From the NCBI RefSeq assembly GCF_030027245.1, contig NZ_JASERT010000001.1, positions 1,852,501-1,916,500 on the forward strand: a stretch of DNA of 64,000 bases, written 5' to 3'. Both the position numbers and the translations under genes were made by a program. The first letter of the stretch is position 1. The number at the start of each line of letters is the position of its first letter. This document shows positions 1-8,900 of the stretch, piece by piece. The notes under the pieces are model-generated. The model saw only the letters and a list, made by a program, of their open reading frames with translations, did not search any database and had not been told where the DNA came from. The DNA comes from Asticcacaulis sp. EMRT-3 (GTDB lineage Bacteria; Pseudomonadota; Alphaproteobacteria; Caulobacterales; Caulobacteraceae).

Positions 1-96
1 ATCTTGCGCCTTCACAATGTCACAGGTCAGCATGATAGCCTTTTCGAAACACACGTGCCCCCGCAACCGGCCACCATGCAAGCATCGGGCCGATAT

Positions 97-150
97 TTTA
101 CACGCATCTGGATCCGAAAAGTGCGTCACACTTTTCGGGATGCGCTCTAA
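97..150. repeat. Short palindromic intergenic repeat (family B, short form), copy 1
   Basis: The core is an inverted repeat, CGAAAAGTGCG and CACACTTTTCG, followed by GGGATGCGCTCTA. The reverse complement matches the repeat inside the DUF559 gene at 34423-34477 at roughly nine positions in ten, including the flanking TTTTACACGC and GGATCC segments. It shares the pairing core and GCTCTA terminus with the longer element at 14550-14655. The remainder of 1-357 shows no convincing gene; a minus-strand reading frame runs off the left edge but cannot be named. Confidence 0.75.
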
Positions 151-357
151 ACACCTTAGCGGACAAGGATGAAGATCGGGTATGGCCACATGCTTAACGG
201 GCGGGTAAGGATCGATAAATATGTCAACTAAGCCAGACATTATGACAAGCTCACTGGACATTATGCACTTTACATACCTAATTTTTAACCACGGTTTTCA
301 TTAACCAACCATAAAAACGAAAAATTCATCACAATTCTTGCGGGAGCGTTTGTTTTG

Positions 358-870
358 ATGTATCTGTACATCATGGAACAGAATCGCACCCAGACTGGTA
401 TGATAAAATCGGCTGACTTGCTGGCAGGATTTAACGCGCTTGTGCGCGAACGTGATGAATACATCGCTCGCGCCCATGAGATAAATGACCGTTTGGAAAA
501 GATCGCGGTCATGTTGGGCATTAGCACAACCGCTACACCTTCCCACCATGTGAAGCGTAATGACAATCCTCCTATTCAAGAGGATGTACAGTCAATGAGC
601 ATGGGGGAGTATGCGCGCTTTATCCTTTCTCGCACTACCAGCGGCCTGTCTCGAAAGGCGCTGCGAACCGAAATGGAAAAAAACCCCAAGTTTAGGGAGC
701 GCATCGAAAATCAGGTGAACGTGTATTATAATACAATCGGTCGTTACGTAAAATCGGATCGCATCATTGATTTGGACGGGACGCTATATCACCCTAACCA
801 TGCGCCTGCACATGGGCCGCATAGTGGTCACGAAAAGGACGATGAGGAAAAAGACATTTATGATTTATAA
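358..870 (+). CDS. Hypothetical protein with coiled-coil N-terminus and winged-helix-like middle
   Basis: A 170-residue protein that I do not recognise. The ATG at 358 is preferred over the TTG one codon upstream because GGGAG at 342-346 sits at usable spacing; an internal ATG at 373 is another option. Residues about 20-50 (ADLLAGFNALVRERDEYIAR...) look helical and coiled-coil forming. Residues about 80-145 (MGEYARFILSRTTSGLSRKA, then a stretch ending in GTLYHP) resemble a winged-helix or HARE-HTH-like fold. The tail is rich in His, Asp and Glu. Base composition is lower in GC than the flagellar and ilv genes, which together with the nearby IS fragment suggests acquired DNA. A strong terminator follows directly. 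A DNA-binding role is only an inference. Confidence 0.6.
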   Translation: MYLYIMEQNRTQTGMIKSADLLAGFNALVRERDEYIARAHEINDRLEKIAVMLGISTTATPSHHVKRNDNPPIQEDVQSMSMGEYARFILSRTTSGLSRKALRTEMEKNPKFRERIENQVNVYYNTIGRYVKSDRIIDLDGTLYHPNHAPAHGPHSGHEKDDEEKDIYDL

Positions 871-872
871 AA

Positions 873-896
873 GCCCCGCCTTTCAGCGGGGCCTTT
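873..896 (+). terminator. Rho-independent terminator of the 358-870 gene
   Basis: A perfect 7-bp stem, GCCCCGC and GCGGGGC, with a 6-nt loop begins 2 nt after the stop codon and is followed by CTTT. The T-run is short but the placement and stem strength fit an intrinsic terminator. Confidence 0.8.
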
Positions 897-899
897 ATG

Positions 900-968
900 G
901 GGCGTGGCTTGGTGCTGATCCTCGGCTACCCACCTGCGGTTCAGGGGGTTCGATTCCCCTCACGTCCA
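900..968 (+). other. tRNA-like sequence, probable tRNA remnant or attachment-site half
   Basis: The 3' part has exact tRNA geometry: a 5-bp T-stem (944-948 with 956-960) enclosing the 7-nt loop TTCGATT, followed immediately by the 7 nt CACGTCC, which pair with GGGCGTG at 900-906 including one G-U. The 37 nt between are too short for normal D and anticodon arms and I could not fold them into a cloverleaf. The 3' end reads ACAC rather than ACCA. It is therefore not a working tRNA as read. A decayed tRNA, a tmRNA acceptor-like piece, or the reconstituted 3' end at an integration site are the options; the accessory genes on both sides favour the last. Confidence 0.45.
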
Positions 969-986
969 CACCCACTTCAATTTCGC

Positions 987-1022
987 CATAGGGCCTAATC
1001 CTTGGCCGGTCACGGCCCTATG
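987..1022. other. Inverted repeat, possible terminator hairpin
   Basis: The 9-bp arms CATAGGGCC and GGCCCTATG are separated by 18 nt. No T-run follows on either strand, so a factor-independent terminator is not well supported. Confidence 0.4.
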
Positions 1023-1061
1023 ACAACCACTCAAACCACCCAAGGGTAGAAGGAGTATCCC

Positions 1062-1085
1062 ATGTGGCAAGCCACCAGAAGATAA
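1062..1085 (+). CDS. Possible seven-residue leader peptide
   Basis: The mini-ORF encodes MWQATRR and stops with TAA. It carries a near-ideal Shine-Dalgarno, AGAAGGAG at 1048-1055, six bases before the ATG, which is better than that of many full genes here. Its stop codon overlaps the first arm of a hairpin and a second, stronger hairpin follows, both upstream of the small gene at 1170. This is the layout of a translated leader that controls a downstream gene, but no product or regulatory partner can be named. Confidence 0.35.
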   Translation: MWQATRR

Positions 1086-1148
1086 GCTCTAGGAGCTTTC
1101 ATTGTTAGCTCGCCTTAGAGGCTGTCATGCGTTAGCATGACGGCCTCT
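1084..1148 (+). promoter_or_regulatory. Two consecutive hairpins between mini-ORF and small gene
   Basis: Hairpin one at 1084-1098 pairs AAGCTC with GAGCTT around TAG. Hairpin two at 1117-1148 pairs AGAGGCTGTCATGC with GCATGACGGCCTCT (one mismatch) around GTTA. Together they cover the span between the leader-like ORF and the next gene. The first contains a CTAG tetranucleotide. Confidence 0.5.
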
Positions 1149-1169
1149 AATGGTTTGGAGCATACGGCA

Positions 1170-1319
1170 ATGACCGAAAATGTCAAGGAAACAGCGCCAT
1201 CCGAGCAAGAAATTGCTGAGAGAAGGGATGATATTGTGCGCCTGATGATACATACGCCTCCAAAGGCTAGGCCGAAGAATCCAAATAGCGGAAAATTAGG
1301 ACGCCCAATTGCATCCTAA
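1170..1319 (+). CDS. Small hypothetical protein, 49 residues
   Basis: The ATG at 1170 has GGAG about ten bases upstream, and a longer reading from 1137 would begin inside the hairpin, so 1170 is preferred. The product is charged (MTENVKETAPSEQEIAERRD...) and ends in a basic, proline-rich tail (PPKARPKNPNSGKLGRPIAS). I do not recognise the family. Its place between a possible leader peptide and a broken transposase suggests mobile-element cargo. Confidence 0.35.
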   Translation: MTENVKETAPSEQEIAERRDDIVRLMIHTPPKARPKNPNSGKLGRPIAS

Positions 1320-1367
1320 TCTCCCCACCGCTTTCGCTTAATCCACCGTGTTTTACGACGATTGCCT

Positions 1368-1788
1368 TTAGGCTTGGGCGGTTTGTTCAGCGTCAGGTCT
1401 GCGATACATCAGGCGACGGCCTACGGCACCCTTGATCGCACGGTTTGTGCGGTCTTCATCATTGCAGCCGGTTGCCTCGCGGTTTGTGTAGCGAAAATCA
1501 AATTCGGCAAGATAACGCGGAAGGTGTTGCGCGCCACAATGCTGATAGATGCCGCGCATACCCCGCTTGAAGATGCCAAAGAAGCCTTCTATCTGGTTCG
1601 TCGTAATCGTGCGGTCTTCCTTGTTTACATACTCTTTTTGAGCATGATTGACCGATTTATGGCTGGCGAAGTCCTTGACTGGGGTCTTGTAGTGATTGGC
1701 TTCATCAGTGATCAGGTTGGCATTAGGGCTTACGTGAGCGGTCAAGATCGCCGCGATTGATGCAAAGTTGGTGGAAGTATCGCTAGGC
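1368..1788 (-). pseudogene. IS1595-family transposase, 3' fragment
   Basis: The reading frame carries the C-terminal half of an IS1595/ISXO2-type DDE transposase: TDEANHYKT around the middle acidic residue, HKSVNHAQKEYV, then TTNQIEGFFGIFKRGMRGIY and the FDFRYTNR tail. An upstream in-frame extension (DTSTNFASIAAILTAHVSPN) belongs to the same domain, but similarity stops near 1788. The Zn-binding N-terminus and the first catalytic Asp are missing. The break coincides with the start of the XRE gene on the other strand. No terminal inverted repeats were found, so the copy looks inactive. Confidence 0.8.
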
Positions 1789-1790
1789 TT

Positions 1791-1982
1791 ATGAAAAACC
1801 GCATCAAGGTTTTGCGCGCCGAACGCAACTGGTCACAGGCCGATCTGGCTGACCAGCTCAAGGTGTCGCGCCAAACCACCAATGCCATCGAAACCGGCAA
1901 ATATGATCCGTCCCTGCCGCTGGCCTTCAGTATTGCCGCGCTATTTGGGATGCGAATTGAAGACATCTTTATCTCGGAATAG
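1791..1982 (+). CDS. XRE-family helix-turn-helix regulator (63 aa)
   Basis: The whole protein is one Cro/CI-type helix-turn-helix: MKNRIKVLRAERNWSQADLA, then QLKVSRQTTNAIETGKYDPS with the recognition helix, and a hydrophobic end LFGMRIEDIFISE. Single-domain XRE proteins of this length usually regulate an adjacent membrane-protein gene or themselves. Here the next gene, 26 nt downstream on the same strand, encodes a TraB/GumN protein. The start abuts the IS1595 remnant, so any original upstream partner may have been lost when the element inserted or decayed. Confidence 0.85.
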   Translation: MKNRIKVLRAERNWSQADLADQLKVSRQTTNAIETGKYDPSLPLAFSIAALFGMRIEDIFISE

Positions 1983-2008
1983 TCCGTGCCTGTTTGAGGG
2001 GAAATACC

Positions 2009-2929
2009 ATGTTCAAAGCCATCCGGGCGAGCCTGATGGCCCTTGTCGCGCTGACGGCGTTTCAGATGGCGCCGCTGATGGCCTGCGCGCAAACGGCACC
2101 CGAAGCCGCACCTGCGTCCACCGTGGCGCATCCCTTGATGTGGGTGATCCGCGACGCCGATTCGACTATTTATCTGTTTGGCTCGATCCACGTCATGAAG
2201 CCGGGAACGGTGTGGCTCAGTGACGCTGTCCGCCAGCGTTTTGACAGCGCCGATCAGGCGTGGTTCGAAGTGGCCGATCTCGACGATACCGCCGCCATCA
2301 TGCGGGAATCACAAAAATATCTCGTCAATCCGGCGAACAATATGACGCAGGGTCTGACGCCTGAAGAGATCCGTAAGCTCGATAAGCTGCTGGCCCCTTA
2401 TGGCATGAGTTCGGCGCGCATGATGGGGTTAAGGAAGTGGGCGGTCGGCCTTTATCTCGATATGCAGCAGGTGCAGGCCGCCGGTTACAATCCGCAGACG
2501 GGCGTCGATCTGACCCTGCTGAAACGGGCGCGGTCTTCCGGCAAAGCGATACATGGCTTTGAGACGGTCAATGAGGAAATGCAGAAGGTGGCACCGGCCA
2601 GTGAGGCCGAGGACATGGCCGCCCTGCGTGAAACCCTCCGTGATTCCTCTGACGCCAGGGCGGATGTGGCGGCCCTGTTCAGGGCCTGGGCGCAGGGCGA
2701 TGAAAAGCGCCTGACCTATTACATGGTCGATAAGATGAAGGCCGCAGAACCCGGCATGTACCAGCGCGTCATCGTGGAGCGCGACGCCGCCTGGGAGCCG
2801 CAGATTGAAACCATTCTCAAAGGAAAAGGCACGGCTTTTATCACGGTGGGGGTGGGCCATCTGGTCGGGCCGGACAGCCTGATCGCCATGCTGAAGGCGC
2901 ACGGAATTAGCGCAACGCAGCTACGCTAA
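2009..2929 (+). CDS. TraB/GumN family secreted protein
   Basis: A 306-residue protein. The ATG at 2009 is chosen because GAGGGG (1996-2001) lies 7 nt upstream; the reading from 1994 has no such signal. Residues 1-29 form a signal peptide ending near MACAQTAP. The mature protein has the two TraB/GumN signatures: YLFGSIHVMKPG near residue 55, with the GxxH motif, and a C-terminal VGVGHLVGPDSLIAML segment. The fold is related to Tiki/EreA-type metal-dependent hydrolases, but the substrate of bacterial members is not established. The preceding XRE gene may be cotranscribed. Confidence 0.85.
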   Translation: MFKAIRASLMALVALTAFQMAPLMACAQTAPEAAPASTVAHPLMWVIRDADSTIYLFGSIHVMKPGTVWLSDAVRQRFDSADQAWFEVADLDDTAAIMRESQKYLVNPANNMTQGLTPEEIRKLDKLLAPYGMSSARMMGLRKWAVGLYLDMQQVQAAGYNPQTGVDLTLLKRARSSGKAIHGFETVNEEMQKVAPASEAEDMAALRETLRDSSDARADVAALFRAWAQGDEKRLTYYMVDKMKAAEPGMYQRVIVERDAAWEPQIETILKGKGTAFITVGVGHLVGPDSLIAMLKAHGISATQLR

Positions 2930-3030
2930 ATCGTATCTTGTTACCGCATTGTGCCAACATGCAACACATCGTCTGGCCCCGGACTTGCACGGCAGGATTG
3001 TACGTCGTGTTCACGTAAGAGGGGACTCCC

Positions 3031-3240
3031 ATGCCTTATACCCGTTTTTCCGAAACCGCATCCGCCATGCGGCAGAGGCCCGCGCCGTTTGTGCCGGACG
3101 TGAGCGATGTTCGCCGCGACCTGATCGCACGCCAGCGCAAGTCCGCTCAACTGCGCCGTCTTATCCAGTTTGGGACGCTGACTCTGGTGGTGGCCGTCGC
3201 GCTGGCCGGACTGGTCTGGCGTCTGAGGGTTGGGTTCTGA
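3031..3240 (+). CDS. Small single-pass membrane protein, 69 residues
   Basis: GAGGGGA sits 6 nt before the ATG. The N-terminal 45 residues are polar and basic (DVRRDLIARQRKSAQLRRL), followed by one hydrophobic helix (FGTLTLVVAVALAGLVW) and a basic end, so the protein is probably anchored with its N-terminus in the cytoplasm. I do not recognise the family. Confidence 0.55.
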   Translation: MPYTRFSETASAMRQRPAPFVPDVSDVRRDLIARQRKSAQLRRLIQFGTLTLVVAVALAGLVWRLRVGF

Positions 3241-3330
3241 AGTCCGCCCGGTTCAGGATTTTATTGACATCCGGCACGATTTTATACACAAGGCGCGCCT
3301 AGGCCCCCCATAGCTTAGGCGTTCTTTTTG

Positions 3331-3357
3331 CCCGCATCCCGGATGCGGGGTTTTTTC
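3331..3357 (+). terminator. Intrinsic terminator just upstream of argD
   Basis: CCCGCATCC and GGATGCGGG pair with a single-base gap on paper (the true loop takes a few pairs), followed by GTTTTTTC. It lies 19 nt before the argD start codon. It may simply end transcripts from the small gene at 3031, but its position also allows attenuation of argD. Confidence 0.8.
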
Positions 3358-3375
3358 GTTTCAGGGTATAAGGCC

Positions 3376-4599
3376 ATGACTCAGTCTGACGATCATCTGT
3401 TCGGTGTTTACGCGCGCGCCCCCATTGCGGTGGAACGTGGCGAAGGCGTCCGCTTGTATGACCGATCGGGCCGGGCTTATCTCGATTTCGTGCAGGGCAT
3501 CGCCACCAATGGTCTGGGCCATGCCGCGCCGGTTCTGGTCGAGGCGCTGACGAAGCAAGCGCAGAAACTGTGGCATGTGTCCAATATCTACCGCATTCCC
3601 GGTCAGGATGAACTGGCGGGCAGGCTGTGCGACGCCTCGTTCGCCGACCGCGTATTCTTCACCAATTCCGGCACGGAAGCGGTGGAATGCGCGCTGAAGC
3701 TGGCGCGTAAGTATCATGCCTCAAAGGGCGCGCCGGAACGCATCGACATCATCGGCCTGACCGGCGCCTTTCATGGCCGCACCTATGCCGCCGTCACCGC
3801 CGCCGGCAATCAGGCCTATCTCGAAGGTTTCGGCCCCGCCCTGCCCGGCTATGTCACCCTGCCCTTCGGCGATATGGAGGCGCTGCGCGAAGCCGCCGCC
3901 AGTCCCACCGCCGCCGCCATTCTGGTCGAGCCCGTGCAGGGCGAAGGCGGCCTGCGCGACCTGTCGCCGGAACAGCTCCAGATGATGCGCGACCTGTGCG
4001 ACGCGCACGGGCTTTTGCTGATCTTCGACGAAATCCAGTGCGGCATGGGCCGCACCGGCAAGCTGTGGGCATATGAATATTCCGCTGTGACGCCCGATGT
4101 GATGTGCATCGCCAAGGCGCTGGGCGGCGGCTTCCCCATCGGGGCTTGCCTCGCCACCGACGATGCGGCGTCGGGCATGGTGGTCGGCACGCACGGCTCG
4201 ACCTTCGGCGGCAATCCGCTGGCTATGGCGGTCGGGCTGGCGGCTTTCGGCGAAATCTCGAAGCCGGAACTGCTCGCGAATGTCAACCGCGTCGCCGCCT
4301 ATCTGCGCCAGCAGATGGAGGGGCTGAAGGCCGCCTTCCCCGATATGATCGTTGAAGTGCGCGGCAAGGGGCTTCTGACCGGCATGAAGCTGAAGCCGAA
4401 CAACCGCGACATCATGGCGCTGGCGCGTGATAACGGCCTGCTGATCGCCGGTGGTTCCGATAATTGCGTGCGCCTTTTGCCGCCGCTCAATGTCAGCGAA
4501 GACGAGGCGCGCGAAGCGATCGGCCTGCTCGAAAAAACCTTTCTGGCGGCGCGCGAAAAGGCCCGCGAAAACGCAGCCGGGGAGAGCGTATCCTCATGA
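3376..4599 (+). CDS. argD: Acetylornithine aminotransferase
   Basis: A class III PLP-dependent aminotransferase of 407 residues that converts N-acetylglutamate semialdehyde to N-acetylornithine in arginine biosynthesis; members often also serve as succinyldiaminopimelate aminotransferase. Visible motifs are FFTNSGTEAVECALKLAR (phosphate cup), GAFHGRT, EPVQGEGG, FDEIQCGMGRTGK and AKALGGGFPIGA with the PLP lysine. The ATG at 3376 gives the usual N-terminus; an upstream in-frame reading crosses the terminator. The stop overlaps the argF start as ATGA, so argD and argF are translationally coupled, as in Caulobacter relatives. Confidence 0.95.
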   Translation: MTQSDDHLFGVYARAPIAVERGEGVRLYDRSGRAYLDFVQGIATNGLGHAAPVLVEALTKQAQKLWHVSNIYRIPGQDELAGRLCDASFADRVFFTNSGTEAVECALKLARKYHASKGAPERIDIIGLTGAFHGRTYAAVTAAGNQAYLEGFGPALPGYVTLPFGDMEALREAAASPTAAAILVEPVQGEGGLRDLSPEQLQMMRDLCDAHGLLLIFDEIQCGMGRTGKLWAYEYSAVTPDVMCIAKALGGGFPIGACLATDDAASGMVVGTHGSTFGGNPLAMAVGLAAFGEISKPELLANVNRVAAYLRQQMEGLKAAFPDMIVEVRGKGLLTGMKLKPNNRDIMALARDNGLLIAGGSDNCVRLLPPLNVSEDEAREAIGLLEKTFLAAREKARENAAGESVSS

Positions 4600-5513
4600 G
4601 GCATTTTCTCGATATTGCCGATCTGACTCCGCAGGAACTGCGCGCCATTGTCGATGACGCCCACGCCCGTAAGGCCGCCCGCCAGGGCTGGCCGAAAGGC
4701 CGCGTCGATGCCGATGCGCCGGGAAAAGATCGCGTCCTGGCCATGATTTTCCAGAAGAATTCGACGCGCACGCGCTTTTCTTTCGATGCTGCCATCCGCC
4801 AGCTCGGCGGTGACGCCCTGATCTCCACCGCCTCTGACATGCAGATCGGGCGCGGCGAAACGATCGAGGATACGGCGCGCGTTTTGTCGCGCATGGTCGA
4901 TGCCATCATGATCCGCGCCAATGACCATGATGATGTGCTGCGTCTGGCGGCACAGGCGACCATTCCGGTGGTCAACGGCCTGACCAACCGCTCGCATCCG
5001 TGTCAGATTCTGGCCGACATCCAGACCATCGAAGAGCATCGCGGCAATATTACCGGCAAGAAACTGGCCTGGATCAGCGACGGCAATAATATGTGCACCA
5101 GCTTCATCCATGCCGCAGCGCGCTTCGGCTTTGAGCTGGCCATTGCCTGTCCCGACGCCTATCGCCCTGCCACCGAAGCGATGGTATTCGCCTCGGAATC
5201 GCGGGCGAAGGTGACGGTGACGCGCGATCCGGCCTCAGCCGCACGCGACGCCGATGTGGTGATGGCCGATACCTGGGTGTCGATGGGCGATCTCGACCAC
5301 GATGAACGTCTGGCCGCTTTTCAGGATTATCAGGTCAATGAGGCCCTGATGAAGCTGGCCAAACCCGACGCCCTCTTCCTGCACTGCCTGCCCGCCCATC
5401 GTGGCGAAGAGGTCACCGACGCGGTGATCGACGGGCCGCAATCGGTGATCTGGGACGAGGCCGAAAACCGGATACATGCGCAGAAAGCCATCCTGGCCTG
5501 GTGCTTTGGCTAA
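4596..5513 (+). CDS. argF: Ornithine carbamoyltransferase
   Basis: A 305-residue enzyme that joins carbamoyl phosphate to ornithine to make citrulline. The start is the ATG of the ATGA overlap with argD and gives the standard MRHFLDIADLTPQELRAI N-terminus. It carries the carbamoyl-phosphate loop STRTRFSF, the HPCQ motif, and HCLPAHRG, which supplies the catalytic cysteine and ornithine contacts. Length is normal. Its pairing with argD fits an arginine operon. Confidence 0.96.
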   Translation: MRHFLDIADLTPQELRAIVDDAHARKAARQGWPKGRVDADAPGKDRVLAMIFQKNSTRTRFSFDAAIRQLGGDALISTASDMQIGRGETIEDTARVLSRMVDAIMIRANDHDDVLRLAAQATIPVVNGLTNRSHPCQILADIQTIEEHRGNITGKKLAWISDGNNMCTSFIHAAARFGFELAIACPDAYRPATEAMVFASESRAKVTVTRDPASAARDADVVMADTWVSMGDLDHDERLAAFQDYQVNEALMKLAKPDALFLHCLPAHRGEEVTDAVIDGPQSVIWDEAENRIHAQKAILAWCFG

Positions 5514-5540
5514 ATCGCGGTCTTTGGTCGGAGCAGCTTG

Positions 5541-5762
5541 TTAATAGCGCAGGGGCGGGTCGGTTTTCAGGCCCAGCATGGTCAGCAGGTGGACGAGCAA
5601 CAAAAGCACCACCGTGAAAACCACCATCATCAGAAAGCGCCAAGGCACCATGCGCGGGCCTTTGAGCGGATTATGCGGGCGCGCGCCCATATAGCCGAAA
5701 AAAGCCGTCAGCAGGGCTGCCGCCGTTAAAAGAATCACCGTAAGGATCAGTTGAGCCTGCAT
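5541..5762 (-). CDS. Small two-helix membrane protein (73 aa)
   Basis: Two hydrophobic helices (QLILTVILLTAAALLTAFFG and FLMMVVFTVVLLLLVHLLTM) flank a polar loop, ARPHNPLKGPRMVPW. The arrangement resembles the twin-helix HIG1-like small proteins found in alphaproteobacteria, but I cannot assign it with certainty. The start is the ATG at 5762; longer readings upstream run into the podJ promoter region. It is convergent with argF and divergent from podJ. Confidence 0.6.
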   Translation of the reverse strand: MQAQLILTVILLTAAALLTAFFGYMGARPHNPLKGPRMVPWRFLMMVVFTVVLLLLVHLLTMLGLKTDPPLRY

Positions 5763-5907
5763 CAGCGTCCTATGTCCCGGAACGCAAAAAGCCGCAAGCC
5801 GGATATGCGCACAGCCGCTGTTTTCGCGGCGTGAGTCCGTATGTTTCACGGATGAATGACGACGCTCACATTTCCACAGAAGATTAAGATTTGACCATAT
5901 ATAGTGG

Positions 5908-5923
5908 TTAACGAGGTGTTTAC
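5908..5923 (+). promoter_or_regulatory. CtrA-box-like site upstream of podJ
   Basis: TTAACGAGGTGTTTAC matches the CtrA consensus TTAA-N7-TTAAC with one mismatch (TTTA). It is 50 nt before the podJ start codon. podJ expression is cell-cycle controlled in Caulobacter, so a site is plausible, but this one is imperfect. Confidence 0.4.
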
Positions 5924-5973
5924 ACCCAAGATAATGCGGTCTAGGCTCGCCCAAACGTTGGTAGGGGAATCGC

Positions 5974-8900
5974 ATGAGCGCGGGCACACCTTGGAGTGTA
6001 AAGGGCATTGATGCCAAGGCGCGTGAAGTCGCAAAGGACTTGGCACGCCGCTCGGGCATGACGCTCGGCGAATGGCTGAACCAGATGATTCTCGAAGGCC
6101 GTGATGTCGGTGCCCTGATCGACAGCGCGCGCGGCCGTCGCGTGCCCGAAACCGGATACGGGGCCGACTATGACGAGGATGACGAGATCGAGCCTTACGC
6201 GCCGCCGCGCCGTCAGGCGTCTTCTGGCCGCCCCGCCCCCTATTCGACGGGTGCCAAACCCTATGCTGCCCCCTATGCCGCGAAAACCTCGCCCCTGACC
6301 TCCAGGGATTTGCGCCGTCGCTCGATCTTCGATGATCAGTCCGAACGCGCTCATTCTGGCCGCGCTCATTCTGGTAACGATGATTCCGGCGGCGATCTGG
6401 GCCGCGTGGCGCGCGTGCTTGAAACGCTTGGCGAACGGCTGGAAAATTCTGAATCGCGTTCGGCCGGCGCGGTGCGCAGCGTGTCGTCGGCGGTCGAAGC
6501 CCTGCTGGGACGCCTGGAACGCAGCGAAGCCGCCCATGCTGAGACGCGCGACGAACTGCACGAGCGGATCGAGGAGCAGTCGCAGGCGGCGTTTGAGCGC
6601 CTGAGCCGCGCCGAGGCCGATACGGGCCTGTTCGCCGAGCGCCTGCAACAGGCCGAGCGCCTGATCGATGCCCAGGCCGAACGGCTGGAAGGCCTGTCCG
6701 GCCATGTGCGCGAAGAGCGCGAGCGCGTGGCGCGGCTGGAAACACAGGCCAAAAATGCACCCGTGGCCGAAACCGTTCAGGCGGTGGAAAATGCCCTCGG
6801 CAAGCTGGCCAACCAGCTTTATGAGGGTGAGGCGCGGGCCCGCGATACGCTGAGCGGCGTACGTGAGGATATGGTCGGCCTGTCACATCGCCTCGGCCAG
6901 ATGGAAATGCGCGATCCCGAAGCCGCCGCGCAAGGTCTGATCGATAAGGTGGTGGCGCAACTGGCCCAGCGTCTTGAGGCCGCCGAAGCCCAGACATCGG
7001 GCGCCATTCGCAATCTCGAACAGGCCTTCCAGTTACTTGAGGGCCGCCTCAATCGCGCCGAGGAGCGCGGCGATGTCACCGATCCGGAGGCCGTGCGCTC
7101 CCTGACCGGTCTGGCCGCCGACCTGTCGCGCCGCGTCACCGAATCGCGTCAGGAATGGCGTCAAGCGATTGAAATCGGCCGCCAGCAGACGCTGGAAGAG
7201 GCTTTGAGCGCCGTCGATGCCCGTATCGGCACCTCGGAAAAACGTTCCGCTGCCGCTATCGAGACGATGGGGCAGGACGTGCTGCGCATCGCCGACCACC
7301 TCAATCGCCGCATGGGCAGCGTCGAGAAGGCCAGTCAGGACGGCTTGTCGCGCTTTGGCCGCGAAATGCAGCACATGGCCGAAACGCTCGATAGCCGTTT
7401 TGCCCGCACCGATCAGTCGCAGGCGCAGGCCTTAGAGCGTCTCGGCGGTGAAATCGCCCGTATTTCCGAACGGCTCAATGCCAAGCTCAGCGAAAGCGAG
7501 CGCCGCACCACCGAAGTGCTGGGCAGCGTGGGCGAGCAGGTGGCGCAGCAGCGCGATCATATGCGCGAAGACCTGGCCGAACGCATCCGCCAGAGCGAGG
7601 CGCGCACAGCCAAGCTGCTGGAAGACACGCGCGCCCGCATCGATGAAAAACTGGCCCGTGTCCAGACCGAAAACCTGCTGTCGGAAGCGGCCACGCGCCA
7701 GACGCCGTCTTCGGGCGATGATGACGGCTTGCCCAGCCCGTTTGGCGGCCATGCCTTCGCCGCGCCCGCCTCTTTCACCGCCAAGCGGCCTTTCACCCAG
7801 GCCGAAGCTGAACCCGCCATTGAAACATCTGCGCCGGTTAAGGCCACGATGCCCGAAGCTCAATCTTTGGCGGCAGAAGAGGATAGTATCGACCTGACCG
7901 GCCACCTGCTCGACAGGGTGACCGATTTCAAGCCGGAATTCGATCCGTTCGAGGAAGAGGATCTCGAAGCCGATCTGGTCGCGCCTCAGCCCGCATCCCC
8001 CGCTGTGTCCCAGCCAATCGCTACGCCTGCGCCACAATCTTTGATACCAGACGAGGATGACGACAGCGATCCCTTTGCCGACATCGATACGTCGCACAAG
8101 ACCGCGCCGCAAAATACGCGCCAGGATGCCAGACACGAGCCTGTCTTTGCCGAATATATGCAGGCCGAGGCCGATCTGTCGCTGCCCGATGCGGACGCCG
8201 ATGCGGATGGCCGCGAAAACGGCGAGGCCCCGGTGTCGATGACGACGCGCGATGCACTGGCCGCCGCCCGTGCGGCGGTGCGCGCCAGCATCGAAGGCCA
8301 TGATGAACGCAATCTGCTCGGCAGCCTGAAATCGGGCATGTCGCGCCGTCAGGCCGCGCCCGCCGCCAAGGACAAGAAGGGCGAAAAGGGCGGCAACACC
8401 CTGATGAACGCGCTGAAGGCCTCGTCTCTGGCCGGTGCTCTGGTCGTGGCGGGCACCACCGGTTATCTGGCTGTCAAGAACACCTCGCCCGACAAGCCGA
8501 AGGCCGGCGCTTCTCTGGCCGCCGCCGCCGTCGATGTCACCAGTGACGCTGCCGCCGATGCGCAAAACCAGCAAAATCTCAAAACGCGCTACGACGTAGC
8601 CTTGCAGGCGCTCGACGCGCGCGCGCCCGGCGCGGTGGAGACGCTGAAAGCGGTGGCCAATCAGGGTTATGCCCCGGCGCAATATCATCTGTCGCTCATC
8701 TATAATGGTCAGGGCCATCTCGTGCCCGCCGACAAGACCGAGGCGCGGCTGTGGACGCAGCGCGCCGCCGAGGGCGGCATTGCTGCCGCCATGTATAATC
8801 TCGGCTCGATGTATTATCAGGGCGAAGGCGGTTCGCAGGACCATTCGCTGGCGGCCATGTGGTTCCGCAAGGCGGCGGAACGCGGCGTCAAGGACAGCCA

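Noticed and set aside
1..51. Minus-strand reading (MLTCDIVKAQD...) running off the left edge
   Set aside because: Too little sequence, no clear ribosome binding site, and both other frames are equally open over this span.
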